NCBI RefSeq assembly: GCF_900113705.1
Contig: NZ_FOQI01000002.1
Span: 62,001-126,000 of the forward strand
From: Collimonas sp. OK307
GTDB lineage: Bacteria; Pseudomonadota; Gammaproteobacteria; Burkholderiales; Burkholderiaceae_D
DNA length: 64,000 nucleotides
Direction of reading: 5' to 3'
Positions within the stretch are counted from its first letter, which is position 1; every line of letters begins with the position of its first letter. This document shows positions 1 through 7,789 of the stretch, piece by piece. The translations under genes and the position numbers were made by a program. The notes under the pieces are model-generated. The model searched no databases. It was not told the DNA's origin and saw only the letters and a program-made list of their open reading frames with translations.

Positions 1-910
1 TCGCGGCGATGCGCGCCATGTCATAGCCCGGCGCTACCAGCCCGAATATCTTGCCATTCCACAGGGCGCATTCGCCAATCGCATAGATGTCCGGATCGGA
101 GCTACGGCAACTGTTATCGATCACGATGCCGCCACGGTCGCCAACTTTGAGTCCGCTATCACGTGCCAGTTCGTCACGCGGACGGATGCCGGCCGAGAAC
201 ACGATCATGTCGGTATCGAGATGGCTGCCATCGTCGAAATTCATGCGATGCGTGCCGGTTTTGCCGTCGACGATCTCCAATGTGTTTTTTTGCGTATGCG
301 CTGTAACGCCCAGCTCTTCGATTTTCTGGCGCAGGATGCGGCCGCCGCTTTCATCTACTTGCACCGCCATCAGGCGTGGCGCGAACTCGACCACGTGCGT
401 TTCCAGCTTCATGTCACGCAACGCCTTGGCACACTCCAGTCCCAGCAAGCCGCCGCCGATCACCACGCCGCTGCGAGAGCGTTTGCCGCACTCCAGCATC
501 GCTTCCAGATCTTCGATGGTGCGATACACGAAACAATCCTTGCGCTGGTTACCGGCCAGTGTCGGTACAAACGGATAAGAGCCGGTAGCAATCACCAGCT
601 TGTCGTAAGCCAGCGTTTCAATCTCGCCGTTGATATTGAACGTAACAGTCCTGGCCGCGCTGTCGATCAACTGTGCCTTGGCGTTCAGCTTCAGTTCAAT
701 ATGATGGTTACCTTCGAAAAAGCCGGGCGCCACCAGCGACAAGTCTTGCGCCGATTTACCGGCAAAGAATTCCGACAGATGGACACGATCGTAAGCCGGG
801 CGCGGTTCTTCGCACAGCACCGTGACTTCGATGCCCGGCGTACCTGCATCCGCCAGGCACTCCAGGAATTTATGACCGACCATGCCGTGACCGATAACGA
901 TGATTTTCAT
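1..910 (-). CDS. nirB: Nitrite reductase [NAD(P)H] large subunit NirB, N-terminal part (cut by left edge)
   Basis: Reading leftwards from an ATG at 910, about 303 residues are present and the gene continues off the window. The start MKIIVIGHGMVGHKF carries an FAD dinucleotide-binding motif (G7-x-G9-x2-G12). A second nucleotide motif, VVIGGGLLGLEC, lies at about residues 149-160, and the late FAD motif YAIGECALW is near residue 275. This arrangement is that of the NirB diaphorase half. In the family this half passes NAD(P)H electrons through FAD to the Fe-S/siroheme part, which reduces nitrite to ammonium in the cytoplasm; the siroheme part is not visible here. The gene follows the nitrate transporter by 11 bp on the same strand, so the two are almost certainly co-transcribed for nitrate assimilation. 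A lone pyridine-nucleotide reductase is less likely given this neighbour. Confidence 0.9.
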   Translation of the reverse strand, partial: MKIIVIGHGMVGHKFLECLADAGTPGIEVTVLCEEPRPAYDRVHLSEFFAGKSAQDLSLVAPGFFEGNHHIELKLNAKAQLIDSAARTVTFNINGEIETLAYDKLVIATGSYPFVPTLAGNQRKDCFVYRTIEDLEAMLECGKRSRSGVVIGGGLLGLECAKALRDMKLETHVVEFAPRLMAVQVDESGGRILRQKIEELGVTAHTQKNTLEIVDGKTGTHRMNFDDGSHLDTDMIVFSAGIRPRDELARDSGLKVGDRGGIVIDNSCRSSDPDIYAIGECALWNGKIFGLVAPGYDMARIAA

Positions 911-921
911 GGTGTCTTCCT

Positions 922-2247
922 TTAAACGCTCAGGCTTCGTGATGCCAATGCACTGTTGTGCAATTCTTGTTCCTGCGCCTTGTGCTCCGGACTGAAACGT
1001 ACGGCGATGGCGCACAATGCCGAGATCGACACCAGCACGCCCAACATGGTCAGCGTCTGCTGGGTATCGCCCAGGCCTTTCATCAGGAAACCGGCCGCCA
1101 CCGCACCGACATTACCGCCGGCGCCGATGATGCCGGCCACGCCGCCGAGCGACTTGCGATCGATAAAGGGCACCAGCGCATAGGTCGCGCCGCAAGCCAT
1201 GTGCGTAAATAAACCGAACGTCAGCATCGCCACCACTGCCAGAGCAACGCTGCCGGCATGGGCAAACCACAGCAAACCCAATCCTTCGCCAAGCATCAGC
1301 ACAAACAGCAAGACTGCGCGGCTATCCAGGTTGCCGCGCAATGCAACCTGGTCTGACAGCCAGCCACCCAGTGCGCGCGCAAACAGGGCCAGCAAACCGA
1401 AACTGGCCGCTGCCATGCCCGCGCCTTTCAGCGACAAGCCGAAATGATCGACGTAATAAATGGCAGCGATGTTGTGAATGAAAATCTCGACACCGAAACA
1501 GGCGCCGTAAGTAACGAACAGCAGCCACACCCGGTAGTTGGCGCTGGCGGCGCGAAAACTGGCCCAGCCGCCCTTTTTTCCACCCTCGATAGCCACGCCG
1601 CGGGCGCGCAAATCTGCGTAATTGCCTTGCGGGCAATCTTGCGTATAACGCCAGTACAGCGCCGCCATGATCAACATGAACACGCCCGGCACCAGCAACG
1701 CCAGGCGCCAGCCCAGTGTCTCGCTGACACCCAGCATCAGCAAAGCTGCCACCAGCAACGGCATCAAGGCTTGCGCCGCGCCGCCGCCGGCATTGCCCCA
1801 ACCGGCCGAAGCGGCGTTGGCGGTGCCGACTACGTTAGAGGCGAACATGACCGAGGTGTGATACTGCGTGATGACAAAACTCGCGCCGACCGCACCGATA
1901 CACAGGCGGAAGAACAGGAAACTCTCATAACTCTGCACCATGGCCACGCCGAACACCGGCAGCGCACCTATCAGCAGCAACCCTGTGTAGGTTTTGCGCG
2001 GGCCGTAACGGTCGCACAACGGACCGACCAGCAAGCGCACCAATATCGTCACCGCCACCGCGGCGATATTGATATTGGCGATTTGCGCCATGCTCAATCC
2101 GAGTTGCCCCTTGATCATCGGCATCAGCGGCGCGCAGGCAAACCACGCGAAGAAACAGACGAAGAACGCCATCCAGGTCAGGTGAAAGGCGCGCATCTGC
2201 GGTGTACGCAGGCTGAAGAGTTTGATGCTGGTCGCTTTGTTTTCCAT
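922..2247 (-). CDS. NarK/NasA-family nitrate/nitrite MFS transporter
   Basis: A 441-residue integral membrane protein with the hydrophobic profile of a 12-helix major facilitator. It carries both nitrate-signature motifs of the NNP family: GWGNAGGGAAQ in the first half and GIIGAGGNVGAV in the second. The MFS A-like loop LCDRYGPRKTY follows the second helix. It probably imports nitrate (or exchanges nitrate and nitrite) across the inner membrane. It is the first gene of a leftward unit with nirB 11 bp downstream, so an assimilatory role is inferred. The ATG at 2247 lies only about 12 nt after the U-tract of a leader terminator, so expression depends on read-through. The exact subtype (NasA versus a NarK exchanger) cannot be settled here. 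Confidence 0.92.
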   Translation of the reverse strand: MENKATSIKLFSLRTPQMRAFHLTWMAFFVCFFAWFACAPLMPMIKGQLGLSMAQIANINIAAVAVTILVRLLVGPLCDRYGPRKTYTGLLLIGALPVFGVAMVQSYESFLFFRLCIGAVGASFVITQYHTSVMFASNVVGTANAASAGWGNAGGGAAQALMPLLVAALLMLGVSETLGWRLALLVPGVFMLIMAALYWRYTQDCPQGNYADLRARGVAIEGGKKGGWASFRAASANYRVWLLFVTYGACFGVEIFIHNIAAIYYVDHFGLSLKGAGMAAASFGLLALFARALGGWLSDQVALRGNLDSRAVLLFVLMLGEGLGLLWFAHAGSVALAVVAMLTFGLFTHMACGATYALVPFIDRKSLGGVAGIIGAGGNVGAVAAGFLMKGLGDTQQTLTMLGVLVSISALCAIAVRFSPEHKAQEQELHNSALASRSLSV

Positions 2248-2258
2248 TTTTGGTCTCT

Positions 2259-2316
2259 AAAAACAAAAAGGCGTCCTCTCGACCCAACCACAAAGTGGTC
2301 GAGCCAAGAGGACGCC
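2259..2316 (-). terminator. Leader terminator (attenuator) before the nitrate transporter
   Basis: On the minus strand a strong stem pairs GGCGTCCTCT (2307-2316) with AGAGGACGCC (2270-2279). The apex is extended by complementary GGTCGAG/CTCGACC-type segments, and the stem is followed at once by TTTTTGTTTTT. This is a textbook intrinsic terminator placed between the promoter and the start codon. It follows two ANTAR-type hairpins, so it is read as the attenuator that an antiterminator must overcome. Confidence 0.9.
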
Positions 2317-2319
2317 GTT

Positions 2320-2342
2320 GTCCAACAGATCCATCGTTGGAC
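2320..2342 (-). promoter_or_regulatory. ANTAR-type hairpin P2 of the nitrate leader
   Basis: On the minus strand the 7-bp stem GTCCAAC/GTTGGAC is closed by an inner G-C pair with one bulged base. It presents the hexaloop ATGGAT, with A at loop position 1 and G at position 4. These are the two loop bases known to be needed for binding by ANTAR antiterminators such as NasR. It sits 3 nt before the terminator stem. Confidence 0.75.
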
Positions 2343-2358
2343 CTGCATCAGAAAGGGT

Positions 2359-2376
2359 AGGATCTTCGTTGATCCT
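2359..2376 (-). promoter_or_regulatory. ANTAR-type hairpin P1 of the nitrate leader
   Basis: On the minus strand AGGATC and GATCCT form a perfect 6-bp stem around the hexaloop AACGAA, with A at position 1 and G at position 4. Together with P2 16 nt downstream it makes the tandem hexaloop arrangement recognised by ANTAR proteins. It begins only a few bases after the expected sigma54 transcription start. Confidence 0.8.
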
Positions 2377-2390
2377 GTGACCTGATCTAA

Positions 2391-2408
2391 TGCAAACGCC
2401 GTGCCACC
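2391..2408 (-). promoter_or_regulatory. Sigma54 (RpoN) -24/-12 promoter of the nitrate operon
   Basis: The minus strand reads TGGCACGGCGTTTGCA, a full match to the RpoN consensus TGGCACG-N4-TTGCA. The -24 GG is at 2405-2404 and the -12 GC at 2393-2392. The predicted start is near 2380, immediately before hairpin P1, so promoter and leader fit together. NtrC binding further upstream (2409-2556) is expected but no clean NtrC site was found; only GGTGC-type half-sites around 2504-2537 were seen. Confidence 0.85.
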
Positions 2409-2556
2409 AATCTAAGCACTTGATTTTAAACGATTTATTTGTTTTCCTGGTAAAGAGAAAGGGTGTCCACTGCGCCTTTCCAGCGCGCTGCACGGGATTC
2501 CTGCTTGAAAATGGTGCGCTGCAATCTATTTCGGTGCATCAGTCATCTGGCGTTAT

Positions 2557-3201
2557 CTAGATCGCCTGCCAACCCTCGATTCCGGTGAATATCCCGGCAG
2601 CAATCAATAGCCCGCCGACCGCGCGGGCGGTGATGAGACTGCCGCACGGGTTGGTATCGAACCAGCGGCGGGTGCGGCTGGACAAAATGGCAATGACTCC
2701 GTACACGCCAGCCTGGGTCAGCGCGGTGATGATCCACAGTACCAGCGCCTGGCTCCAGATCGGGCCGGCATCGATTTTCAGGAATTGCGGGAAGATCGCC
2801 AGCATGAAGACGTAGGCTTTCGGATTAAGCAAGCTGGTCAGCATGCCTTGGTAAAAGGTGGTCGCAGGTGCCTTGGCTACCGTCTGCCCCGAAGTCGACG
2901 CAAAGTGAAAGCCGCTCTCGCTGCGCAACAGCGACCAGCCGATCCAGGCGATGTAGGCAGCGCCAGCCAGCAACACAAGATTGAACAAACTAGGCCAAAG
3001 CTTAAGTACCACCGCCAGACCCAGCGCACCCATGGTCATATGGCAGACACCGCCGGCGACGATTCCAGCCACCGCCGCCAGACCGGAGCGTCGGCCGCCG
3101 ACCAACGCACTCGCCAGGACGAAAGCCATATCCAGCCCAGGCAACACGATGACGCCAAAGACAATCATGAAATAAAGCCAAAGATTGACGGATTGATGCA
3201 T
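2557..3201 (-). CDS. LysE/RhtB-family amino-acid exporter
   Basis: A 214-residue hydrophobic protein with about six membrane segments. It opens with the family-like stretch VIVLPGLDMAFVLA and includes NPKAYVFMLAIFPQF, the NPK motif typical of the LysE/RhtB superfamily. Members export amino acids or related small metabolites from the cytoplasm; the substrate cannot be told. The ATG at 3201 is chosen over an upstream in-frame start at 3264 because it has CAGGAGA at proper distance and begins at the first membrane helix. The gene ends about 150 bp upstream of the nitrate operon promoter and is not part of that operon. Confidence 0.88.
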   Translation of the reverse strand: MHQSVNLWLYFMIVFGVIVLPGLDMAFVLASALVGGRRSGLAAVAGIVAGGVCHMTMGALGLAVVLKLWPSLFNLVLLAGAAYIAWIGWSLLRSESGFHFASTSGQTVAKAPATTFYQGMLTSLLNPKAYVFMLAIFPQFLKIDAGPIWSQALVLWIITALTQAGVYGVIAILSSRTRRWFDTNPCGSLITARAVGGLLIAAGIFTGIEGWQAI

Positions 3202-3283
3202 TTTAATTTCTCCTGATACTGTGACTAGGAATCGGTAACAAGCTCGAACAAAAATTTGAACCACTGCTTCCGGGTGGCCTCGA

Positions 3284-4138
3284 CTATTCCGCCAGCCAGC
3301 GCAGGCGCGAGCGCATGGCCGGATCGAGGATCACCAGCTCCGGCGCCGACCTGAGTAAGCCGTCGGCTGCCAGTTCCCTGGCAGCGCGATCGGCCAGAGG
3401 ATAAAACTTGCTTTCCAACTGCGGGTCATCCTTCGCAATCCCCAGCCACACCAGGTAAAGACCACCGGTCCTGACTGGCAACTGCGGGAAATTATTCTTC
3501 GTATCGAGCGTCACCAGCAACCCCGCCTGGCGTACGCCGGCAGCCTGGTAACCGGCGAAAATCGATGCTGCCTGGCGCGCAAACAACTCGACATCGTCGG
3601 CCTTGGGCGCAAAGATTTGCGCTACCACCACGCCCTGCGCACCCTGTGTTTCGCACACCGGATCAACTGCCCGTAATGTGCTGACGCCACTGTTCTGGTG
3701 CAACGGCCGTAGCAGCATCACGTTATCGCTGTCGACGATCAGGTCGTTCAATGTGGTCCGATGCTCCTTCCATACCGGTCCGTAGTAGAAAGCGCTGTTG
3801 ACGATGGCGCGAGCGTCCATGTCCTTGAAGCCGCGCAGCCAGGTAAACGCATTTGGATTCTTGCGTTCAAAGAACTGGCCGAGGGCCAGCGCGCCGAGTT
3901 GCTGGAAGGCTTCCGGAAAAAAACTTTCGAAATAGGTGGCGAAATTGGCCCGGCCGCCGTCCTTGATCTGATATCGACGGAATTCGATCACCTGGAAATT
4001 GTTGAGATGACTGATGTTTTGCATGGCGTGTTGCTCATTGGCTAAAGAAGCAGGTGAAGGTGGAGTTGCGGGACATTGTGCAAATGTCGCCGCGAACATT
4101 GCAAAAAGCAGGAAAATCCCGGCGATGAAGCTGTGCAT
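3284..4138 (-). CDS. Exported NIPSNAP-family protein
   Basis: A 284-residue protein with a signal peptide (MHSFIAGIFLLFAMFAATFA). The mature part contains the NIPSNAP-type sequence VIEFRRYQIKDGG with a later FERKNPNAFTWLRGF. These are ferredoxin-like dimeric alpha/beta-barrel proteins of uncertain biochemical role. A C-terminal half without a clear family follows. The ATG at 4138 is preceded by AGGAGGACGACC, a strong ribosome site that itself overlaps an upstream in-frame ATG at 4156. The gene is transcribed away from a WYL regulator with a palindromic site between them, so it is the likely target of that regulator. Substrate and partner are unknown. Confidence 0.8.
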   Translation of the reverse strand: MHSFIAGIFLLFAMFAATFAQCPATPPSPASLANEQHAMQNISHLNNFQVIEFRRYQIKDGGRANFATYFESFFPEAFQQLGALALGQFFERKNPNAFTWLRGFKDMDARAIVNSAFYYGPVWKEHRTTLNDLIVDSDNVMLLRPLHQNSGVSTLRAVDPVCETQGAQGVVVAQIFAPKADDVELFARQAASIFAGYQAAGVRQAGLLVTLDTKNNFPQLPVRTGGLYLVWLGIAKDDPQLESKFYPLADRAARELAADGLLRSAPELVILDPAMRSRLRWLAE

Positions 4139-4202
4139 GGTCGTCCTCCTGCTCACGGTTGGTTTACATTTTTTGTTGCTGAAATCGAAGATAAAGGCTA
4201 TT

Positions 4203-4221
4203 TAGGACATAATTCGTCCTA
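4203..4221. promoter_or_regulatory. Inverted repeat between NIPSNAP and WYL-regulator genes
   Basis: TAGGAC-N7-GTCCTA is a perfect 6-bp inverted repeat in the 105-bp divergent intergenic region, 23 bp before the regulator start codon. Its position suggests an operator for the adjacent WYL regulator acting on both promoters. The assignment rests only on symmetry and location. Confidence 0.55.
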
Positions 4222-4243
4222 TATATAAAATATCCTGCGAAGC

Positions 4244-5194
4244 ATGTACCACCCAACTACACGCGTGCTGGCAGTGCTCGAACTGCTGCAAACCCATGGC
4301 CGTATGAGCGGGGCCGAGATGGCGGCGCGCCTTGAAATCGACGGCCGCACGCTGCGCCGCTATATCGTGACCCTGGAGGAAATGGGAATTCCGATCACTA
4401 CCGATCGCGGGCGCCATGGCGGTTACGCGTTGATCGCCGGCTTCAAGTTGCCGCCGATGATGTTCACCGATGACGAGGCGCTGGCTTTATCGATTGGTTT
4501 GCTGGCGGCGCGCAGTCTCGGCCTGGCTGAAGCAGCGCCGGCGGTGGCGAGCGCCCAGGCCAAGCTGGAGCGGATCATGCCGGCTAATCTGAAGCGTCGT
4601 GTCAGTGCCGTCGACGAGACGGTCAAGCTGGATCTGTCGCAAGCCATCTCGCCGGCAGACAACGCTGCTTTGGTGGCTCTCAGCGCCGCGGCGCAAAACA
4701 GGCAGCGGGTCCATCTTCACTACCGCAGCGCCAGCGGCGACGACAGCGAGCGCGACTTCGATGCCTACGGCCTGGCCTATCGCGGCGGCCGCTGGTATGT
4801 GGTTGGCATGTGTCATTTGCGCAAGGATCTGCGCTCATTCCGGCTGGACCGTATTGGCGAGGTGCAATTGCTGGAAACAAGCTTCACGAGGCCGGCCGAT
4901 TTCGACGCCCTTGACCACCTGGCGTTTTCGGTAGCCACCATACCGCGTGCGTTTGCCATCGAAGTGCTGTTGAAAACCGATCTCAAATCGGCGCGTGAAC
5001 AGTTGTTCGACGCTATCGGTATCTTTGCGCAAACGGAAGATGGCGTGCTGGTTCGCAGTCAGGCGGATGACCTCGACTGGTTTGCCCGGGAGTTGGCGCG
5101 GATGCCTTTTGCATTTGAGATACATAGTCCGCCCGAGTTGCGCGATGCGGTCAGGGTCTGTGCGCAGAGGTTATTGGCGCAAATCGAAAAATAG
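4244..5194 (+). CDS. YafY-type HTH/WYL-domain transcriptional regulator
   Basis: A 316-residue protein. Residues 1-60 form a winged helix (TRVLAVLELLQTHGRMSGAE, then LRRYIVTLEEMGIPI). Residues 135-210 form a WYL domain (VHLHYRS, GLAYRGGRWYVVG, then FRLDRIGEV), followed by a WCX-type C-terminus. WYL proteins bind a small molecule or nucleic acid and control nearby genes. Here the divergent NIPSNAP gene and the palindrome between them are the obvious targets. The effector cannot be predicted. Confidence 0.9.
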   Translation: MYHPTTRVLAVLELLQTHGRMSGAEMAARLEIDGRTLRRYIVTLEEMGIPITTDRGRHGGYALIAGFKLPPMMFTDDEALALSIGLLAARSLGLAEAAPAVASAQAKLERIMPANLKRRVSAVDETVKLDLSQAISPADNAALVALSAAAQNRQRVHLHYRSASGDDSERDFDAYGLAYRGGRWYVVGMCHLRKDLRSFRLDRIGEVQLLETSFTRPADFDALDHLAFSVATIPRAFAIEVLLKTDLKSAREQLFDAIGIFAQTEDGVLVRSQADDLDWFARELARMPFAFEIHSPPELRDAVRVCAQRLLAQIEK

Positions 5195-5408
5195 CGGAAA
5201 AATAACACCTGCCAGTGACGACAGCATGTTGCCCGGCTTATGCGAGATAGAGCGCATGCGACGGCTATTCGCGACATCAACGTTCTCCGCAGAACAACAA
5301 CCTGAAGAGAAAACCCCGCTTCACACCGGAAAACATAACCAATAGCAAGGGCTTGGGGGCATCCGCGTGATATCCTAGGCGATCTAAAACACACCGCTTT
5401 TGTTGTCA

Positions 5409-5858
5409 ATGAATACACCTGTTGTTGCATCTACCCCCAACCCTGTTCAAACTGCACGCGTTCTGCTCAAGGAACTCCAGGAAAAATACACGGTATTTCG
5501 CGATTACCTGCCGCTTGCCATCGGCATCGACAAGCAACTTATCGCCCTGTCTCCCGAAATCAACCGCAAGACCTTGCGCATCGCATTGGGCATGCATACC
5601 AACTCGCTGCGCTATCTCAAGGGAATGGAAAAGGCGACCCACAGGTTCGATCTTGAAGGCAACAGCACGGATGAAGTGACGGAAGTCCACCGCACCCACG
5701 CCACTGAAACACTGCGCGAACGTTTCAAGAAAAACGCCGAACAACGCAAGGCCCAGCGTGCCGCTGAAGCCGCGCACGAAGCTGCCGAAAAAGCTGCGCG
5801 CCAGCATACCGAGAAACTCAATCAGCTGACGGCCAAGTTCTCGCGCAATCGCGGTTGA
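5409..5858 (+). CDS. ProQ/FinO-domain RNA-binding protein
   Basis: A 149-residue protein. Residues about 20-90 match the FinO fold core: LLKELQEKYTVF, PLAIGIDKQL, LRIALGMHTNSLRYLKGM. A lysine/alanine/glutamate-rich helical tail (about residues 100-149) follows, typical of betaproteobacterial ProQ homologues. Such proteins bind structured sRNAs and mRNA 3' ends and stabilise or pair them. An ATG at 5409 is preferred to a TTG nine bases upstream. It stands alone, with 214 bp before it and about 100 bp after it. Confidence 0.88.
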   Translation: MNTPVVASTPNPVQTARVLLKELQEKYTVFRDYLPLAIGIDKQLIALSPEINRKTLRIALGMHTNSLRYLKGMEKATHRFDLEGNSTDEVTEVHRTHATETLRERFKKNAEQRKAQRAAEAAHEAAEKAARQHTEKLNQLTAKFSRNRG

Positions 5859-5962
5859 TGCGGTTGACGCTGTCGAATTAACGCCGGCTCAGCCAATTCA
5901 GCTGAGCCCATCCGGCAAATTCCCCCGCCGCCTGCTGCATTCAGCCGGAGGCGGCGGCGAGC

Positions 5963-6418
5963 TCATTTACCAGTCAACAGCCATATCCAGTCAGAACTGG
6001 CGTTCGCTATCGTATTTTCCTCTTTTTTAGAAGATGCATTGGGCTGCGCCCTGCCGCCCAGCTTCGCGCTGTAGGCTATCCTGTTGCTTTTGTTTGCCAT
6101 GCGTCGCGTCGCACGCAGGGTATATTCGTCGCCAAACGCAACAATCGGATTCAGCATTTTATGCAACTCTCTGTCGTCGCTGAGGTGATTCGCCAGCTGC
6201 CGCCAGATGTCGGCCTGGTTCCAGCGCATGAAACGCACGTAGGAATTCTGCCAACGGCCGAATTCCGGCGGCAATGCCGACCACTTGGATCGGGTTGCCA
6301 CAATCCAGAGAATCGCTTGCAGGAACAGGCGATTGTCGCGGCCGGTAGCGCCAGGATCGGCTTCACTCCCTAACAACAACGGTTTCAATTTTTGCCAATG
6401 CTCTTCTCGAAGGTTCAT
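5963..6418 (-). CDS. IS5-family OrfA-like protein, probably a relic or domesticated
   Basis: A 151-residue protein. Residues 1-105 follow the N-terminal half of IS5/IS427 OrfA transposases (HWQKLKPLLLG, DNRLFLQAILWIVATRSKW, LPPEFGRWQNSYVRFMRW). In active elements this is followed by a VDxT catalytic aspartate segment. Here that position reads LNPIVAFGDEYTLRAT, and the sequence then ends in an unrelated tail. No OrfB and no terminal inverted repeats were found around it. It may be a decayed transposase or a reused helix-turn-helix protein; the intact reading frame slightly favours the latter. Confidence 0.6.
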   Translation of the reverse strand: MNLREEHWQKLKPLLLGSEADPGATGRDNRLFLQAILWIVATRSKWSALPPEFGRWQNSYVRFMRWNQADIWRQLANHLSDDRELHKMLNPIVAFGDEYTLRATRRMANKSNRIAYSAKLGGRAQPNASSKKEENTIANASSDWIWLLTGK

Positions 6419-6548
6419 TTCGCGCTTTGATGATGGTTATCAAACTGTTCACGCTATTCTTGATCATTTCGAGTAAAAAATACATAAGGGATGGCTGAAT
6501 CCCGCTGGCGCGGGCGATGTTGCAAACATTCGTGCGAGCAACACCGGA

Positions 6549-7094
6549 CTATTTGATCAGCTTCAGAATCTCGCGAAATTTTGGATGGTTGCTGTCACGT
6601 ATCCATTCGAACATCAGCATTTCGCTGCTGACGATTTCAGCACCGGCGTTGCGGGCACGATCTATCGCGGCGATCTTGTCGCTGCTCCTGCGCGAGCCGA
6701 TTGCGTCGCTTACCAGCTTTATTTGCCCTTGCCGCTGCCGATGCAGCAAACCCAGCACCGTTTGCAAAACGCAGACATGGGCTTCACAGCCAAGCACGAT
6801 CAGATCGTCCCTGCCATTGATCAAAACCTCCATGAATTCGGCCTGAGCGCATGCGTCGAAGCTGGATTTTTCTATAGTTCGATCCAGCAATGCATGAATC
6901 GGGGCAACGGTAGGTCCCAGCCGTAACGGTTGTTGTGCAGTACCGATCACGGGGATGTCCAGCAACCTCGCTGCCTGCGCCAATATCACCGCGCGCTGCA
7001 GGACTTGTGCGCCGTCGAGAATCACCGGCATCAGTTTTTCCTGCAGATCGACGATGATCAGCGTTGCACGCGAGGCGTCGCTTAGGTAGGTCAT
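6549..7094 (-). CDS. Isochorismatase-family cysteine hydrolase (YcaC-like)
   Basis: A 181-residue cytosolic hydrolase with the isochorismatase-family triad. Asp16 is in LIIVDLQ, Lys76 in RTIEKSSF and the nucleophile Cys108 in GCEAHVCVLQT. The length and the VIGTAQQP segment resemble YcaC-type hydrolases of unknown natural substrate. Family members cleave amides or vinyl ethers, such as nicotinamide or isochorismate. It stands alone between an OrfA relic and a divergent DUF1697 gene, so context gives no substrate. Confidence 0.85.
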   Translation of the reverse strand: MTYLSDASRATLIIVDLQEKLMPVILDGAQVLQRAVILAQAARLLDIPVIGTAQQPLRLGPTVAPIHALLDRTIEKSSFDACAQAEFMEVLINGRDDLIVLGCEAHVCVLQTVLGLLHRQRQGQIKLVSDAIGSRRSSDKIAAIDRARNAGAEIVSSEMLMFEWIRDSNHPKFREILKLIK

Positions 7095-7245
7095 GGCTTA
7101 GTCGGTTATCTTGGTAGCTTGATATTACCTGCGGCATGGTGCGAGCATCTCTGATTTTATACCACGCCCGGCTTGCGCTATGATCACTTGAATAACCGTT
7201 TTATCCGGTGACAGGAAGATGACGAAAACGAGCAAACGCAATGCG

Positions 7246-7788
7246 ATGAAATACGCTGCCTTTTTCCGCAATCTCAATCTGGGGCGGCTGAATTGTCCGA
7301 ACAGGACGCAACTGGAAGCGGCGTTCATCGCTGCCGGTGCGGATGCCGCTACTTCATTCTTGACCAACGGCACCGTGGTCTTCGTTGCCGGGAGCAACGC
7401 TCGGGCAGCGAAAATTCTCACCCTTGCGCGCAAAACCCTGCAAGCAGAGTGCGGGCTCACGGAACCAGCCTATATTCGCAGCGTCGACTATCTCGCAGAG
7501 CTGGTGGCGCTTGATCCGTTTGCCGCCATCGAACCTGATCAGGTCTATGAATGCTGCGTTTCTTTCCTGCATGCCGACAGCAGCATCATGCCGGCTTCGC
7601 TCCCTTTGGAGTCGACGCGGCGCGACCTGGAAATTTTCCACTACACCGGCTCGGAAGCATTGAGCGTCAGCAAAAAGATCGGCAGTAGTCCAGGCAGCCC
7701 AAATGCCTTTCTGGAGAAAATGCTTGGCTTGCCGGCTACCACCAGAAGTTGGAACACCGTGCTGCGGCTGGTCCGAAAGCACGGCTGA
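7246..7788 (+). CDS. DUF1697-family protein
   Basis: A 180-residue protein matching DUF1697 in length and layout: AAFFRNLNLGRLNCPNRTQL at the start, then FLTNGTVVF and a lysine-rich C-terminal part ending in NTVLRLV. The family is widespread and cytoplasmic with no settled function. The start is uncertain: ATG 7246 fits the family start, and an in-frame ATG at 7219 adds nine residues with a poorly spaced GGAAG. It ends just before the repeat element at 7790. Confidence 0.85.
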   Translation: MKYAAFFRNLNLGRLNCPNRTQLEAAFIAAGADAATSFLTNGTVVFVAGSNARAAKILTLARKTLQAECGLTEPAYIRSVDYLAELVALDPFAAIEPDQVYECCVSFLHADSSIMPASLPLESTRRDLEIFHYTGSEALSVSKKIGSSPGSPNAFLEKMLGLPATTRSWNTVLRLVRKHG

Positions 7789-7789
7789 C

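Noticed and set aside
1444-2385. Long plus-strand frame of 313 codons
   Set aside because: It is antisense to the nitrate transporter, whose nitrate signatures and membrane profile are clear. The frame is rich in Gln/Arg/His, typical of antisense shadow in GC-rich DNA.
2409-2556. NtrC binding sites upstream of the sigma54 promoter
   Set aside because: Only GGTGC-type half-sites are visible; no 17-bp dyad of the NtrC type could be aligned.
5895-5965. Possible terminator after the ProQ gene (CCGCCGCCT/AGGCGGCGG)
   Set aside because: The stem has a 15-nt loop and no T-run on either strand, so termination is not supported.
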